Positions 1-8,696 of a stretch of 64,000 nt of DNA are shown here, one piece after another. The DNA lies in the NCBI RefSeq assembly GCF_003231285.1, contig NZ_QKNS01000008.1, positions 1-64,000 on the forward strand, written 5' to 3'. Numbering within the stretch: position 1 is the first letter of the stretch; each line of letters starts with the position of its first letter. The notes beneath the pieces were generated by a model, which saw nothing but the letters and a program-made list of their open reading frames with translations, was not told the DNA's origin and made no database searches. Both the position numbers and the translations under genes were made by a program. The stretch is from Hymenobacter sediminis (lineage in GTDB: Bacteria > Bacteroidota > Bacteroidia > Cytophagales > Hymenobacteraceae).

Positions 1-108
1 CCCGTGTGGCTGGAAGCCGAGGGGGCTTTTTTCTACGTCAATAAAATCGATCAGTGGGAAAGTGGTGACGCTTCTACCCCGGTCGATCTCTTACGCCTGA
101 CCTACTAA
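1..108 (+). CDS. C-terminal end of a probable phage structural protein (partial)
   Basis: The reading frame is open from the first base of the window and ends at TAA 106-108, leaving 35 residues that finish DLLRLTY. No family can be assigned from this tail. It lies 6 bases before a small phage-associated gene and just upstream of a tape-measure fragment, so a tail-module protein is the most likely identity. That is inference from position only. Confidence 0.5.
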   Translation, partial: PVWLEAEGAFFYVNKIDQWESGDASTPVDLLRLTY

Positions 109-114
109 GCCTGC

Positions 115-318
115 ATGATGTTCATAGAAGCAAAATTCAGCATCGGCCAAACCGTGTACCTGTCCACGGATAAAGATCAGCTTCGGCGCTTAGTGGTAGC
201 TATTACCATTCGGCAAACAGGAGACATGTACGAAGTGGCCTGTGGTAGTGACTCCTCTTACCATTACGATTTTGAAATGAGCGAAACGGCTGACGTTCTG
301 CTCACCAGCAGTAATTAG
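115..318 (+). CDS. Small phage-associated hypothetical protein
   Basis: A 67-residue soluble acidic protein starts at ATG 115 (a second ATG follows directly at 118) and stops at TAG 316-318. Its opening, KFSIGQTVYLSTDKDQLRRL, resembles small accessory proteins found beside tail genes in Bacteroidota prophages. No catalytic motif, signal peptide or membrane segment is visible. It is packed tightly between the upstream fragment and the tape-measure start at 321, which suggests one late phage operon. Function unknown. Confidence 0.6.
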   Translation: MMFIEAKFSIGQTVYLSTDKDQLRRLVVAITIRQTGDMYEVACGSDSSYHYDFEMSETADVLLTSSN

Positions 319-320
319 CC

Positions 321-1001
321 ATGGCAGATTTAACTGAAAAGGTCCTCTTTGAGGTCCGGCTGAGTGCGGAACAGCTCAAAGCCGAGTCCGATGCCGTGCG
401 TAAAAAGCAGGCTGATCTGGCCGTGGCTATTGCCAAGACGCGCGCCGAGCAAAAGCAGCTAGCCCAGGAATTCAAGACCGGCGCGAAGACGGAAGCCGAG
501 TACGGCGTTGCCGCGCAGGCCTTGAGCGAGAAGCTACGCGCCCAGACCAAAGAGCAGGCCCAGGCCAGCAAGACGCTGGAAAACCTGACCAAGGTGCAGA
601 ACGGGGCTACTGATAGCAACGACCAACTCCGTGCGGAACTGGCCTTGGCTACGGCTGCCTACAATGCCCTCAGCAAGGAAGAGCGCGAAAACTCGGAGGC
701 CGGCAAAGCCCTGCAGGCCCGCACGAAAGCACTGAGCCTGGAAATCGGCGCCAATGAACAAGCCGTAAACGATCACCGCCGTTCTGTTGGCAACTACAAA
801 GGGGGCTTTCAGGAGCTGATTAAGGAAATGGTTAAGCTCCAGGCTCAGGAAAAGAATCTGGCCCAAGGCTCTGATGCCCTAGCTCAGAATCAACAGCGCC
901 AAATCGGCTTCCAGATTGCCGCTCAGCGTCAGGTGATTAAAGCCCAGGCATTGCGCCCGGACATTATCACCCTGAGCACGCCCACTGACTACCCGAAGTG
1001 A
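321..1001 (+). pseudogene. Truncated tail tape-measure protein N-terminus, fused to a portal fragment
   Basis: Residues 1 to about 205 are almost wholly helical and coiled-coil, rich in Ala, Glu, Gln and Lys. They include HRRSVGNYKGGF, the kind of segment seen near the N-terminus of Bacteroidota phage tape-measure proteins. Tape-measure proteins are usually many hundreds of residues with membrane helices; here the frame passes directly into portal-like sequence (RPDIITLSTPTDYPK) and meets TGA at 999-1001. The likely cause is a deletion or rearrangement joining two phage genes. It may still yield a 226-residue coiled-coil peptide, but I read it as a remnant. Confidence 0.7.
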
Positions 1002-2144
1002 GGAGATGACAACCTGTATCTGCAGCGTCTGCTGGCTGCCTATGCGGGGTCTGGCACAGCGACGGTATGCGCCGAGCGCAAAGCCCAGTTTATTGAGGGC
1101 AACGGCTTCACCGACACCACCTTTTATAGGGCCGTAATCGACCGGGCCGGTGGCACGCTGGATGCGCTGCTGCAGCCTGTAGCTAACAACACGACCTACC
1201 TAGAAGGCTGGGCCGTGCGGGTGAACATTAATGCCAACGGCTTCCCCTGCGAGGTGCTGCACCAGCCCAAAGAGCAGGTACGACCTTATTACCCGGACAG
1301 TGCTGGGGTAACCCGCTGGTGCGGGCTGGTACGCAATCCGGCAGCCGTAGCCAAGCGGGGCATCACTTACGCTTCCCGTTCGGGCTTGCAGAAAGTACCT
1401 GTATTCAACCCCCGCGAAACGCTGGAAAAGCGGCTGGAGCGCATTATTGACTGGAAGAATGACAAGGGCGAAACAGTAGGACTAGCCCGATATCCTGGGG
1501 AAATATATTACTGGTTTCAAAAACGCACCGGAGCGTACCTGTGCGCCCGCTCCTTGATGCCGTGCTGGATGACGTGTACTCGGAGCCAAACCTAAAGCAC
1601 AGCCGCGCCCGGGACCTTGATTCGGGCTACTCGGCTCAGGTAATGATTACCGAGTATGGCACGGCCACTCCTTCTGAGGAGGTAATCGAAGCCAACGGGG
1701 TCAAGTATGGGGTGTCTGCTGGCCCCGATGGCAACCGCATTCTATTGCAGTATGCGGCAAGCAAAGAGTTAAAGCCAGATGTAGACACGCTTACCGCCCC
1801 CGATGCCAGCAAGCGCTACGTGACGGATGAGAACGCGATTAAGCAGAGTATCCGCGAAGCCATGCAGATGCCGGGCGTACTGCTGGGCCGGGAAGTAGCG
1901 GGCAAACTGGGTAGCTGGCAGGAGTTTCAGGACGTCATAGCCTACGTGCTGGCCTTCGTCGTGAACTCCGCTCAGCGCAGCATTGAGCGCGGCTTCGAAG
2001 CCATCTTCCACACCTTCCAGAAAGCAGATGGCAACTTTCCTTTCAAGGACCTGAAAGACTTCTCCATTCAAAACCTCACCCCTTCAGCAGGCCGCGGCCT
2101 TAGCTGGAGTAGAAGCCCCCGCCGATGGAAATCCTGCTGTTTAG
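948..2144 (+). pseudogene. Decayed phage portal protein gene
   Basis: The pieces read as one Bacteroidota-type portal protein: DYPK, then a stop where a Trp is expected, then GDDNLYLQRLLAAYAGSG, then a region with VFNPRETLEKR. It continues in another frame as LLDAVLDDVYSEPNLKHSRA up to SIQNLTP, and a third short stretch ends GVEAPADGNPAV at TAG 2142-2144. The lesions are a TGA at 999-1001 (TGG to TGA is the simplest explanation), a frameshift near 1540 and a second, compensating frameshift near 2085. The original start is missing because of the fusion upstream. The end overlaps the next gene by 20 bases, as is normal in compact phage operons. Confidence 0.7.
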
Positions 2145-2646
2145 CCGCGAAGATTTCGCGGGCTACGTCGAATTGCCAGTGCTGGACCCCGGCCGGCTGG
2201 AGCCGCACATGCTCAGGGCCCAGCGCCGCGTACGGCCTCTGCTAGGTGAGCAATTGTACACGGAGCTGGTAGTCCGCAAGAAAGCGGAGAGCCTGTCAGA
2301 TGATTGGCTGGAACTCCATAGCAAGGCTATTCCCGCCCTGGTGTATGCCGCGGCTGCCCAGTACTGGCCCTTCTCGCAAACGATGGTTACCCGAAACAGC
2401 CTCGTGCGCAAAGAGTCCCAGCAGTCGGAGCCCATTGACGCGCGCACGCTGGCAGCCCAGGCCGCTATCTACGATGGGGAAGCTCTAGGCTATGAAGCCG
2501 AGCTACGTTCCTGGCTGATTTCCAAGGCTACCAGTTTTATTGAGTTCTACCCCGATGCTTCCCGCTGCGGTAGCCACGCCGCCCCGGCCCGTACGGCTAC
2601 CGTGGTGGTGCAGGCCATTGGCCGGCCCGCCTACCGCCCCCGCTAA
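2125..2646 (+). CDS. Phage head-tail connector-like protein (DUF6712-like)
   Basis: This 173-residue soluble protein directly follows and overlaps the portal remnant, which is the usual place for head-completion or connector proteins. It opens MEILLFSREDFAGYV, has a helical middle (RRVRPLLGEQLYTELV and ALVYAAAAQYWPFSQTMVTRN) and ends in a low-complexity Pro/Arg tail. The helical pattern fits the DUF6712-type proteins of Bacteroidota phages, but I am matching from memory and the family name is tentative. The reading frame is intact, unlike its neighbour. If the prophage is dead, it is probably not selected. Confidence 0.55.
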   Translation: MEILLFSREDFAGYVELPVLDPGRLEPHMLRAQRRVRPLLGEQLYTELVVRKKAESLSDDWLELHSKAIPALVYAAAAQYWPFSQTMVTRNSLVRKESQQSEPIDARTLAAQAAIYDGEALGYEAELRSWLISKATSFIEFYPDASRCGSHAAPARTATVVVQAIGRPAYRPR

Positions 2647-2671
2647 TCTGCTCTCGACCGACACCTATGCC

Positions 2672-3163
2672 ATGCCTACAACTGCTCTTTCGCTTCGCTA
2701 TACCCCGCGGCTGTCGCTGCACTGGCAGCCGTTGAGCTGGGACCTGATCATAGCCGGGCTGCCCCTGTTGCCGCCTCCACTTCTCTTTACCAGCATTTCC
2801 GTGTTTCCTGTCTATACCTCCTCGGTCCTTCTTCTTGATACCGCTACGGCAACACCAGGGGTATCCAACACGGTGCTGGCGGCAGGGCTGACGCTGGGCA
2901 TGGCCGTGTTCTGGTGGCTGTTCAACCGCTCCATTGCGGCTAACGATGCCACCAATAAGGAGACGAAGGATGCGGTGCAGACGCTCACGGCCCTGGTCAC
3001 AGAAATGCGGCTCGAGCGCAAGGAGGATAGTCAGCTCACCAAGTACCTGAAGGAACGGCAGGGCGCGCTGGAAGAAGAGAATAAGAGCTTGCACAAAAGC
3101 GTCAACGCCTTCGATACCTACTTGACTGTGCAAGCTGCCAACCATAAACCCGCCAATTATTAA
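2672..3163 (+). CDS. Phage-type membrane protein with C-terminal coiled coil
   Basis: Starting at ATG 2672 gives 163 residues. There are two hydrophobic segments, roughly residues 26-50 (LIIAGLPLLPPPLLFTSISV) and 66-90 (NTVLAAGLTLGMAVFWWLFN). A charged helical tail follows (KETKDAVQTLTALVTEMRLE, then KYLKERQGALEEENKSLHKS). An in-frame upstream start at 2540 would run through the end of the preceding gene and add a Pro-rich stretch, so it is less likely. Position just before an endolysin gene makes a lysis or holin-associated role plausible but unproven. Confidence 0.55.
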   Translation: MPTTALSLRYTPRLSLHWQPLSWDLIIAGLPLLPPPLLFTSISVFPVYTSSVLLLDTATATPGVSNTVLAAGLTLGMAVFWWLFNRSIAANDATNKETKDAVQTLTALVTEMRLERKEDSQLTKYLKERQGALEEENKSLHKSVNAFDTYLTVQAANHKPANY

Positions 3164-3174
3164 CCCTTTTTTTT

Positions 3175-3627
3175 ATACTAACTGCCCTTCGTACCCTGCG
3201 CGGTGTATTTCGCCGCTGGTTCCCCGCCATCTTGTCGGTGCTGCTCTGCTCAGCCTACTACCAGTACACCGACGCCCAGCAGGCGCAGCGGGCCACGCTG
3301 GCCGCTGCCGTGAATGCCGGCCGGCTTAATGCCGATAGCTCCCTGATTGCCGCTGCCCACAACACGAAAATTCCGCCGTTTGGGCTGGTGATCGGCAAGT
3401 TCATCTTCGACCTGGGTCTGTTCTTTGGCGGACTGGCCGCCGTGTAGTTCGTGCTACGCTTCATCGTGCTGGTGCTGCCGAGCTGGGCAACTGACCCGCT
3501 GACAGGCTACAAAACCGCGTTTACCTACATGGACACAGCGGATAAGGTGCGCACCTTCAACACGGTCTGGCTCTGCCTGCTCGGCTACTTTGCCGTATGC
3601 GTGCTGGCCGCTTGCCTTGTATCATAA
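3175..3627 (+). pseudogene. Membrane protein gene broken by an amber codon and lacking an ATG start
   Basis: One frame runs from 3175 to TAA 3625-3627 and encodes about 150 residues. It has an N-terminal membrane segment (WFPAILSVLLCSAYYQY), a second one (VIGKFIFDLGLFFGGLAAV), then TAG at 3445-3447, and then a third and fourth (FVLRFIVLVLPSW and TVWLCLLGYFAVCVLAACLV). The codon where an ATG would be expected is ATA (3175). The remaining sequence is open, so the gene looks recently inactivated, or it is read through. The stop overlaps the endolysin start in the arrangement TAATG. Holin-like by context only. Confidence 0.55.
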
Positions 3628-4214
3628 TGCGACGGATCTCCTCCTTTTTTCTGGTAGCTCTCCTCATGTTAGGGAGAGCTTTCTTCTTTTCCTCCGCCGA
3701 GGCGCAGATAGCCCACAGCGCCAAGCTCGGCGCCGTGGACTGCCAGCTGCAGGCCGCTACCGACCGGCTGCATGTGCGGGAAGCCACCGGCCGCAATGAT
3801 GGACCCGAGGTCTGGGCCACGCAGAAAGCCGCTGGGGTGAAGAAGTTTGATCCGTGGTGCGGCTGTGAAATGTTCTTGCAGCAGCAGAGCTGTGGGCTGC
3901 CATCGCCTAAGCTGCCAGCCGCCGCGCGCACTTGGTCACTGCCTAGCAGCTCGCGCACCTTCTTTGTTCGGGGCATGCGGGGTAGCCTCGACAGCCTGCG
4001 GCCGGGCCACATCGTGACCTTATACTACGCCAATCTGGGGCGCGTGGGCAAGGTCGTAGCCCTGGGCCGGGCCGTGCAGGCGGGCCGTGCCCCCCGCACC
4101 TACCTAGTAAACTCGGGCAATACGGGCCGGGGTGGGGGGCGTGATGGTGCGGGTGTCTATAACGTCAACTATCCCGCCTATCAGATTTACGCGGGAGCCA
4201 ACTGGAGCTACTGA
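3627..4214 (+). CDS. CHAP-like phage endolysin or peptidoglycan hydrolase
   Basis: The 195-residue product starts at ATG 3627, overlapping the preceding stop. It begins with a hydrophobic signal-like segment (FFLVALLMLGRAFFF). Then comes REATGRNDGPEV, a short region with DPWCGC whose Cys78 sits where CHAP-type amidases carry the nucleophile, PAAARTW, LRPGHIVTLYY, and NSGNTGRGGGRDGAGVYN, which matches the EGNtn..G..reG.gVy region of these enzymes. A His that would be catalytic is not clear, and typical PWCA is PWCG here. It sits between small membrane proteins, so phage lysis is the likely role. Confidence 0.6.
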   Translation: MRRISSFFLVALLMLGRAFFFSSAEAQIAHSAKLGAVDCQLQAATDRLHVREATGRNDGPEVWATQKAAGVKKFDPWCGCEMFLQQQSCGLPSPKLPAAARTWSLPSSSRTFFVRGMRGSLDSLRPGHIVTLYYANLGRVGKVVALGRAVQAGRAPRTYLVNSGNTGRGGGRDGAGVYNVNYPAYQIYAGANWSY

Positions 4215-4393
4215 TGCGCTACCTGTTACTCGCCCTTTGCTGCCTGCTTTTGCTCAATTTACAGGCTGGCCCCATCAACCCTATGGTGCGGCGGCATAAG
4301 CCGAAACGGCATCAGCTGGCCTACTGGTTTGGTAAGCCCCCTGTGTCCAGTCGCACGAAGAAGTGGGGGTTGTCATATCGCTATAACAGCTAA
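4214..4393 (+). CDS. Small secreted protein in phage lysis region
   Basis: A 59-residue protein starts at ATG 4214, overlapping the previous TGA by one base, and ends at TAA 4391-4393. It opens with a clear signal segment (MRYLLLALCCLLLLNLQAG) and continues as a basic peptide (RRHKPKRHQLAYWFGKPP). The tight coupling to the endolysin gene and the 3-base gap to the next lipoprotein gene support a real gene. No family recognised; a spanin-like role is only a guess. Confidence 0.5.
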   Translation: MRYLLLALCCLLLLNLQAGPINPMVRRHKPKRHQLAYWFGKPPVSSRTKKWGLSYRYNS

Positions 4394-4396
4394 CCC

Positions 4397-4780
4397 ATGC
4401 GCTGCTTTCCCCTCTTACTTATGCTGCTACTCAGTTGCAAAAGCATTCAAACCACTATCAACCAGACCGGCACAGGCAACACCGCTACCACAGCCACCGC
4501 TGAAAAGCCGGATGCCATGGCCACGGGCGCCGATGCTACGGCCGTAGAAGCCGAGAAGCCCAAAGCCCCGGTGCAGGTCGGTACTGGTAACCAGAACCAG
4601 GTAACTGACAACACGAAGGCGGGGCAAAAGGGCGGGGCCGCAGCTACGGCTGAAGGTGCTCAGGCTTCGGTTAGCACAGAGAAAGGTGGCACCCCGTGGT
4701 GGGTATATAGCTTAGTGGCTGGCCTGGGTGCTGCGGGTGACTGGGTGCTGCGAGGCAAAGTCAGCATTTGGCATTGGTGA
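4397..4780 (+). CDS. Phage-region lipoprotein with C-terminal membrane helix
   Basis: This 127-residue protein opens MRCFPLLLMLLLSCKS, a lipoprotein signal with a lipobox-like LLLSC. It continues through a low-complexity Ala/Thr/Lys/Gly region and ends with a hydrophobic stretch (WWVYSLVAGLGAAGDWVL). Lipid anchor plus a second membrane segment, located after an endolysin, would suit envelope disruption (spanin-like), but sequence alone does not establish this. It is the last gene of the compact phage-like run that began upstream of the window. Confidence 0.55.
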   Translation: MRCFPLLLMLLLSCKSIQTTINQTGTGNTATTATAEKPDAMATGADATAVEAEKPKAPVQVGTGNQNQVTDNTKAGQKGGAAATAEGAQASVSTEKGGTPWWVYSLVAGLGAAGDWVLRGKVSIWHW

Positions 4781-4906
4781 CCGGGGGTGTAGCTGCGGGA
4801 TAAGGGTATACTCTATGCTGGGATGCAGGTCACAAATGCAGCTGTTCTGACCTGTTATGCCCTATTCCAAGGATCTACTTTTGCTTATCAACTAACCCCC
4901 TATCAT

Positions 4907-6157
4907 ATGAAAAAATCTTTCCGCCTTCTATTAACCATGCTCCTACTACTGGTAGGGTATGTCTCCGCCTATGCCCAGGGGCCTGTCACCGTCTTTATTT
5001 ACCCCTCTAACAAAGGCGCAACAGTTTGCCCAGGCACGGAGGTTACGTACAACATTAACTCTGATCACTACGCCGTTTTTCAAACCCGCGTACTCATCAC
5101 CAATGGCATCATTACCAGCTTTACTGGCGCCCCGGGGTCAGCAAGAGTAAGCGCCTCAGAAGTACGGTTATTGAACCCAGTGGATGCTGACGGCTTACCG
5201 CTCGATGTTACTGTTACAGTAAAGTGGTCTAACCCCTCTATCGGCAAACTCAACACGACCGTGTACTACCGGTGGGGAGGCTTTGGCTTTACTCAACGCC
5301 AGTCGGGAGAATTTACGCAGCAGATTGGCATTAATGCGCCCATGTCGGCAGGATTCGACTCCAGACTCTGCGCTGGCAACTCTGGCACGTTCAGCATTCA
5401 ATCGGTTCGGGAAGCGACCTCTTATACCTGGACTGCACCCGATGCGAATTGGCAAATCAATGGTCAATCCAGCTACACAGGAACCAGCACCAGTGTAGTA
5501 GTTACCGCGTCGGCCAACGTGGCGGCCGGCACCTATTATATTCCGGTTCGCAGTAATGGTAACTTGCCGTGTGGTGGTACTGGTTATGTTCCTGTCATCG
5601 TGAGCAATGTACCCCCAACGATCGCCCCCTCTTTCGGCTTAGAGCCACAGCCAGATGGAAGCTATCGATTGCGCGTGGCCAACATGGCGTACGCAACTAA
5701 TTTCGTCTACAGCCTGCATGGTGGTCTGTCCTATAATACAGTGTATGTAGACCATAACGACCCATTTGGATTTACTACGCTGGCCTCAGGTCTATTAGGT
5801 CCCACCACCTACAACGTTGCCATTGCGGCTGAGAATGGCTGTGGCCGGGCTGCATTCACTTACTCGACAGTAAGTATTCCTGGTCCCGGTGGCGGGGGGG
5901 TAGAGGAGCCTTACCGTACGGCGCCCACTGTATATCCGAACCCCTGCAGTGACCTGTTGACGGTACAGGTTGGTCAGACTCAGAAAGGCACCTTGGTCTT
6001 GCTCAATAGCCAAGGGGAACAGGTGAGAGAAGAGAAGCTGCAAGGGACGCAAGTCACCTTAGATGTTCGCAGCTTACCTGATGGCCTTTATCGGCTGGTA
6101 ATGCCAGCAGCCGATAAGAAAGGGACAGTGAGCCATTCGCTACAAATACAGCACTAA
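4907..6157 (+). CDS. Secreted protein with type IX secretion (type A) sorting tail
   Basis: ATG 4907 is chosen because it opens a signal peptide, MKKSFRLLLTMLLLLVGYVS followed by AYAQG; an in-frame earlier start at 4823 would bury it. The 416-residue product has repeated beta-rich segments (TVCPGTEVTYNINS; RLCAGNSGTFSIQSV; SYTWTAPDANW), typical of PKD/Ig-like adhesive proteins of Bacteroidota. After a Gly-rich linker (GPGGGGVEEP) comes a type A sorting domain: VYPNPCSDLLTVQV, a conserved GLYRLVM-type strand, and a final basic strand. It should cross the inner membrane by Sec and the outer membrane by the PorSS. Ligand unknown. Confidence 0.85.
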   Translation: MKKSFRLLLTMLLLLVGYVSAYAQGPVTVFIYPSNKGATVCPGTEVTYNINSDHYAVFQTRVLITNGIITSFTGAPGSARVSASEVRLLNPVDADGLPLDVTVTVKWSNPSIGKLNTTVYYRWGGFGFTQRQSGEFTQQIGINAPMSAGFDSRLCAGNSGTFSIQSVREATSYTWTAPDANWQINGQSSYTGTSTSVVVTASANVAAGTYYIPVRSNGNLPCGGTGYVPVIVSNVPPTIAPSFGLEPQPDGSYRLRVANMAYATNFVYSLHGGLSYNTVYVDHNDPFGFTTLASGLLGPTTYNVAIAAENGCGRAAFTYSTVSIPGPGGGGVEEPYRTAPTVYPNPCSDLLTVQVGQTQKGTLVLLNSQGEQVREEKLQGTQVTLDVRSLPDGLYRLVMPAADKKGTVSHSLQIQH

Positions 6158-6179
6158 GCTCTACCCTGCAAACAAACAG

Positions 6180-6213
6180 AAGCCCCGTCAGCTCGCAACT
6201 GTCGGGGCTTTTA
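6180..6213 (+). terminator. Intrinsic terminator after the secreted protein gene
   Basis: A hairpin AAGCCCCG ... CGGGGCTT is followed by TTATTT, 22 bases after the stop of the sorting-tail gene. The loop shares CAGCTC with three further hairpins at 6450, 7310 and 8749. Confidence 0.8.
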
Positions 6214-6356
6214 TTTGCCCCTTGAAATGTCACAAAATCTACCTGATCGTCCTGGCAGGAACATTACACAGGCAAAGCGAACCCAGACGGTGTTCTTGTC
6301 TTGGCATGACGACAGCCTGCTATCTTCTATTGCTATATCGCGCAATATCTCTTAGA

Positions 6357-6485
6357 TACAGGCGTATGCGGATCTGATCGAGTTGCAAAACCTGTAGCTA
6401 CATTTGTGTTACACACCTCTTGCCCAAGACTGAAAATCCCCCTGATCTAGAAAGCCCCAGCAGCTCGAAACTGTTAGGGGCTTTC
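6357..6485 (+). repeat. Copy A of a duplicated gene-tail plus terminator sequence
   Basis: About 128 bases match 8656-8783 closely. The first part reads as a protein C-terminus (QAYADLIELQNL then TAG 6395-6397). Next comes a TACATTTG block and CACACCTCTTGCCC, then a terminator hairpin GAAAGCCCC ... GGGGCTTTC at 6450-6485. Upstream of 6357 the match with the other copy is lost, so only the tail of the gene was copied here. Confidence 0.75.
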
Positions 6486-6558
6486 ACCATTTTATTAGAT
6501 ACTGGATAGGGTATTACTATAATCCTATAGTAAACAATCACCACGCCTTCTATTACCT

Positions 6559-6566
6559 TACATTTG
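6559..6566 (+). promoter_or_regulatory. Candidate Bacteroidota -7 promoter element
   Basis: TACATTTG fits the TAnnTTTG consensus of Bacteroidota promoters and lies 47 bases upstream of the ATG at 6613. I see no good TTG -33 element at the expected spacing, so this is tentative. Confidence 0.3.
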
Positions 6567-6612
6567 TATACTTGAGCTTATTCTATGCTCTTACAGGGTT
6601 GTTCTTTTCAGA

Positions 6613-7266
6613 ATGCAAGTAGTTCTCTACGGCTTAGGTAAAAAGGCCGAGTTATCCTATTACTACTTCACCCATGACAGCCCCTATGAGGTGGTGGCCT
6701 TTTGCGTTGAAGAGGCTTACATTCAGGGCTGTGCGCCCACTTTTCTAGGCCTGCCCGTTGTTAGCCTTGCCGCACTACACCTGGAGTATCCGGCCGGCTC
6801 CTACCACATGCACATTGCAGTAGGGCAGTTTTCAGCCCGAAAGCGCCTGTTCGAAATGGTAAAGGAGCAGGAATACTGCTTCGCTAACTACATTTCTTCG
6901 CGCGCCCAAACGTAGCCGGATTTGCTAGTAGGCCAGAATGTGTTTGTTGATGAAAGAATGACAATTCATCCCTTTGTCTCGCTCGGGGATAATGTCATGC
7001 TGATTGGCACTCAAGTTGGGCATCATAGCATAATTGGCAGTCATACGTTGTTATCGGCTTGTATTCTGGGCGGCAGTGTTGCCGTAGCAGAAGGCAGCTT
7101 TATTGGCATGGGTACCATTATCAACGAAAGTATTCAGGTCGGCAGAAACAACGTGATTGGCTCCGGGTGCCTGATTCGAAAGCATACAAAGGATAATGCG
7201 GTTTATTCTGGCACAGAAACCAAACCACGCGCGGTAGATGCCACCCGCTTCACGCTCTTTAAATAA
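6613..7266 (+). pseudogene. NeuD-like sugar O-acetyltransferase interrupted by an amber codon
   Basis: One frame from ATG 6613 to TAA 7264-7266 encodes a typical sugar acetyltransferase of the NeuD/PglD kind. Residues 1-100 form the N-terminal nucleotide-fold domain (MQVVLYGLGKKAELSYYY). TAG at 6913-6915 falls just before PDLLVGQNVFVDERM. The rest is a left-handed beta-helix of hexapeptide repeats (VGHHSIIGSHTLLSACILGG, then NNVIGSGCLIRKH). The frame is otherwise intact, so the stop is recent or suppressed. The family transfers acetyl groups to amino- or sialic-type sugars. The gene stands alone between terminators. Confidence 0.75.
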
Positions 7267-7309
7267 AGACAAAAGCAACCCGTCGCCTTGGTTGGACTAT
7301 CAAGGCTAC

Positions 7310-7343
7310 GAAAGCCCCAGCAGCTCACATCTGGTGGGGCTTT
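7310..7343. terminator. Hairpin terminator between convergent genes
   Basis: GAAAGCCCC...GGGGCTTTC with loop CAGCAGCTCACATCTGGT lies between the acetyltransferase (plus) and the transglutaminase-like gene (minus), so it could serve both strands. Same family as the hairpins at 6180, 6450 and 8749. Confidence 0.75.
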
Positions 7344-7367
7344 CTACTGTTATGTGCTTAGTGCTTA

Positions 7368-8327
7368 CTAGCTTCCCAAAGCTACTGCTTTACGGGCATA
7401 GAGTACTAATCTAACACGCAACCGCGCCCGCCGCCTTATATGTAAGTGTTTGAACAAGGGGGCCGTTATCCACACGGAAATTTTCGTCGTCATCAACCAC
7501 AAGGCGAGAATGACTAACCAGCCGACATACATCAACCCTTTGGTCGTTAGCTGAAACAGCCGGGCGCGGGGCGCGGGGTCCGGGTTGACATCACCAATTC
7601 GATAAGAGGAAAACAGAGCCCGGATTCGTTGCGGCTCCATACGCCCCCGGTACACCTGCTGCAAAAAGGTCGTATCGGCCAATAAGGCTCCCATGGAAGG
7701 CCGACCGGCTCGATTCAGCAGCTCGAAACTCGGCTCGAAGTCAGTATCGAAGTAATGCCACGAACCATTATATAAGACCTCTAGAGCATAGTGCCCGCCC
7801 TGTATGGGTTCGTAAAAGCCCACATTGCGCACCGTGAAGCCCCGTTGGCGTAGGGCAGCCATAAAAACGATGGCCTGCTGGCTACATCCTGCATTGGGAT
7901 GCTGAAGAATATCGTCCGGCAGCACAATGGCATGCAGGTCCGAGCCTAGCGTACGCGCAATCAGGCTAGCCAGCGGATTATTATGGGTATCATAGTAGCT
8001 AAAGCCGTGATAAAACTTGCGGCGGATAGTCCAGCTGAGCAGTACTGGATAGCTGACATTCGGCTGCTTTCGCTGCAGGCTATCGGTGTAAGTCAACAGC
8101 TTTTCCAAGGAAGAAAGCCGCGCCAGCGCTGGGTCATAGGACTCCTTTAAGTACCCAACGCCGGGGTGCAGATCCGACTCAAACTGAGCAACTTGCTGGC
8201 GGGTAAGAATCAATTGACTGTAGGTGAGAGCTAAGCTATTCAAAAACAGAAAGGCCCAGAAAAAATGGATGCGTCGGGCGAGAAGCACATTCCAATAGCG
8301 ATGCCGTAATAAAAGTCCTATCCCCAT
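7368..8327 (-). CDS. Membrane protein with transglutaminase-like protease fold
   Basis: The 319-residue protein has an N-terminal membrane helix (about residues 20-40), an extracytoplasmic domain and a second helix near residue 275 (LMYVGWLVILALWLM). The domain carries a Cys-His-Asp triad in the transglutaminase order: Cys148 in NAGCSQQAIVFMAALR, His179 in QGGHYALEVLYNGSW, and Asp194 in HYFDTDFEP. Such domains act as cysteine proteases or peptide cross-linkers; the substrate is unknown. The C-terminus is strongly basic (RRRARLRVRL). ATG 8327 is the natural start. The gene stands alone between intergenic stretches. Confidence 0.75.
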   Translation of the reverse strand: MGIGLLLRHRYWNVLLARRIHFFWAFLFLNSLALTYSQLILTRQQVAQFESDLHPGVGYLKESYDPALARLSSLEKLLTYTDSLQRKQPNVSYPVLLSWTIRRKFYHGFSYYDTHNNPLASLIARTLGSDLHAIVLPDDILQHPNAGCSQQAIVFMAALRQRGFTVRNVGFYEPIQGGHYALEVLYNGSWHYFDTDFEPSFELLNRAGRPSMGALLADTTFLQQVYRGRMEPQRIRALFSSYRIGDVNPDPAPRARLFQLTTKGLMYVGWLVILALWLMTTKISVWITAPLFKHLHIRRRARLRVRLVLYARKAVALGS

Positions 8328-8492
8328 TTCTCATTACTAAAAGCAACGCTAAATTATTAAGAGTAAGGCTAACCTGCCTAAGCAGTGGAGAACAAAGCTG
8401 CTACCCTTATCCTACAACCATCATAAGTAAAAGGTTTCCAGCAGCTTATTAGCATAGTAAATCGTTAATTTTGGAAATTAAATTTTTCCAGT

Positions 8493-8696
8493 GTGAAAGC
8501 TGAAGCGTATCCTTTCTCTTATGCCTTCAACCAACCTCACCTCAATACCCATATTGGGATAGTGGTATTTGAGGGTAGCTTCTTTGCCTAGCTCTACTAT
8601 GATGCCCAGATGAACCTCGTGCAAAACTGCCGCACCTTCCGCAACAGTTTTCAGCTACAGGCGTATGTCGACTTGATCGAATTACCAAATATGTAG
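8493..8696 (+). pseudogene. Short unrecognised gene with an internal amber codon
   Basis: From GTG 8493 the frame reads VKAEAYPFSYAFNQPHLN, then THIGIVVFEGSFFA, then TAG at 8589-8591, then LYYDAQMNLVQNCRTFRNSF and QLQAYVDLIELPNM, with TAG at 8694-8696. The last 13 codons recur at 6357, which shows this is the end of a real protein family even though I cannot name it. The true start may be elsewhere. Confidence 0.45.
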
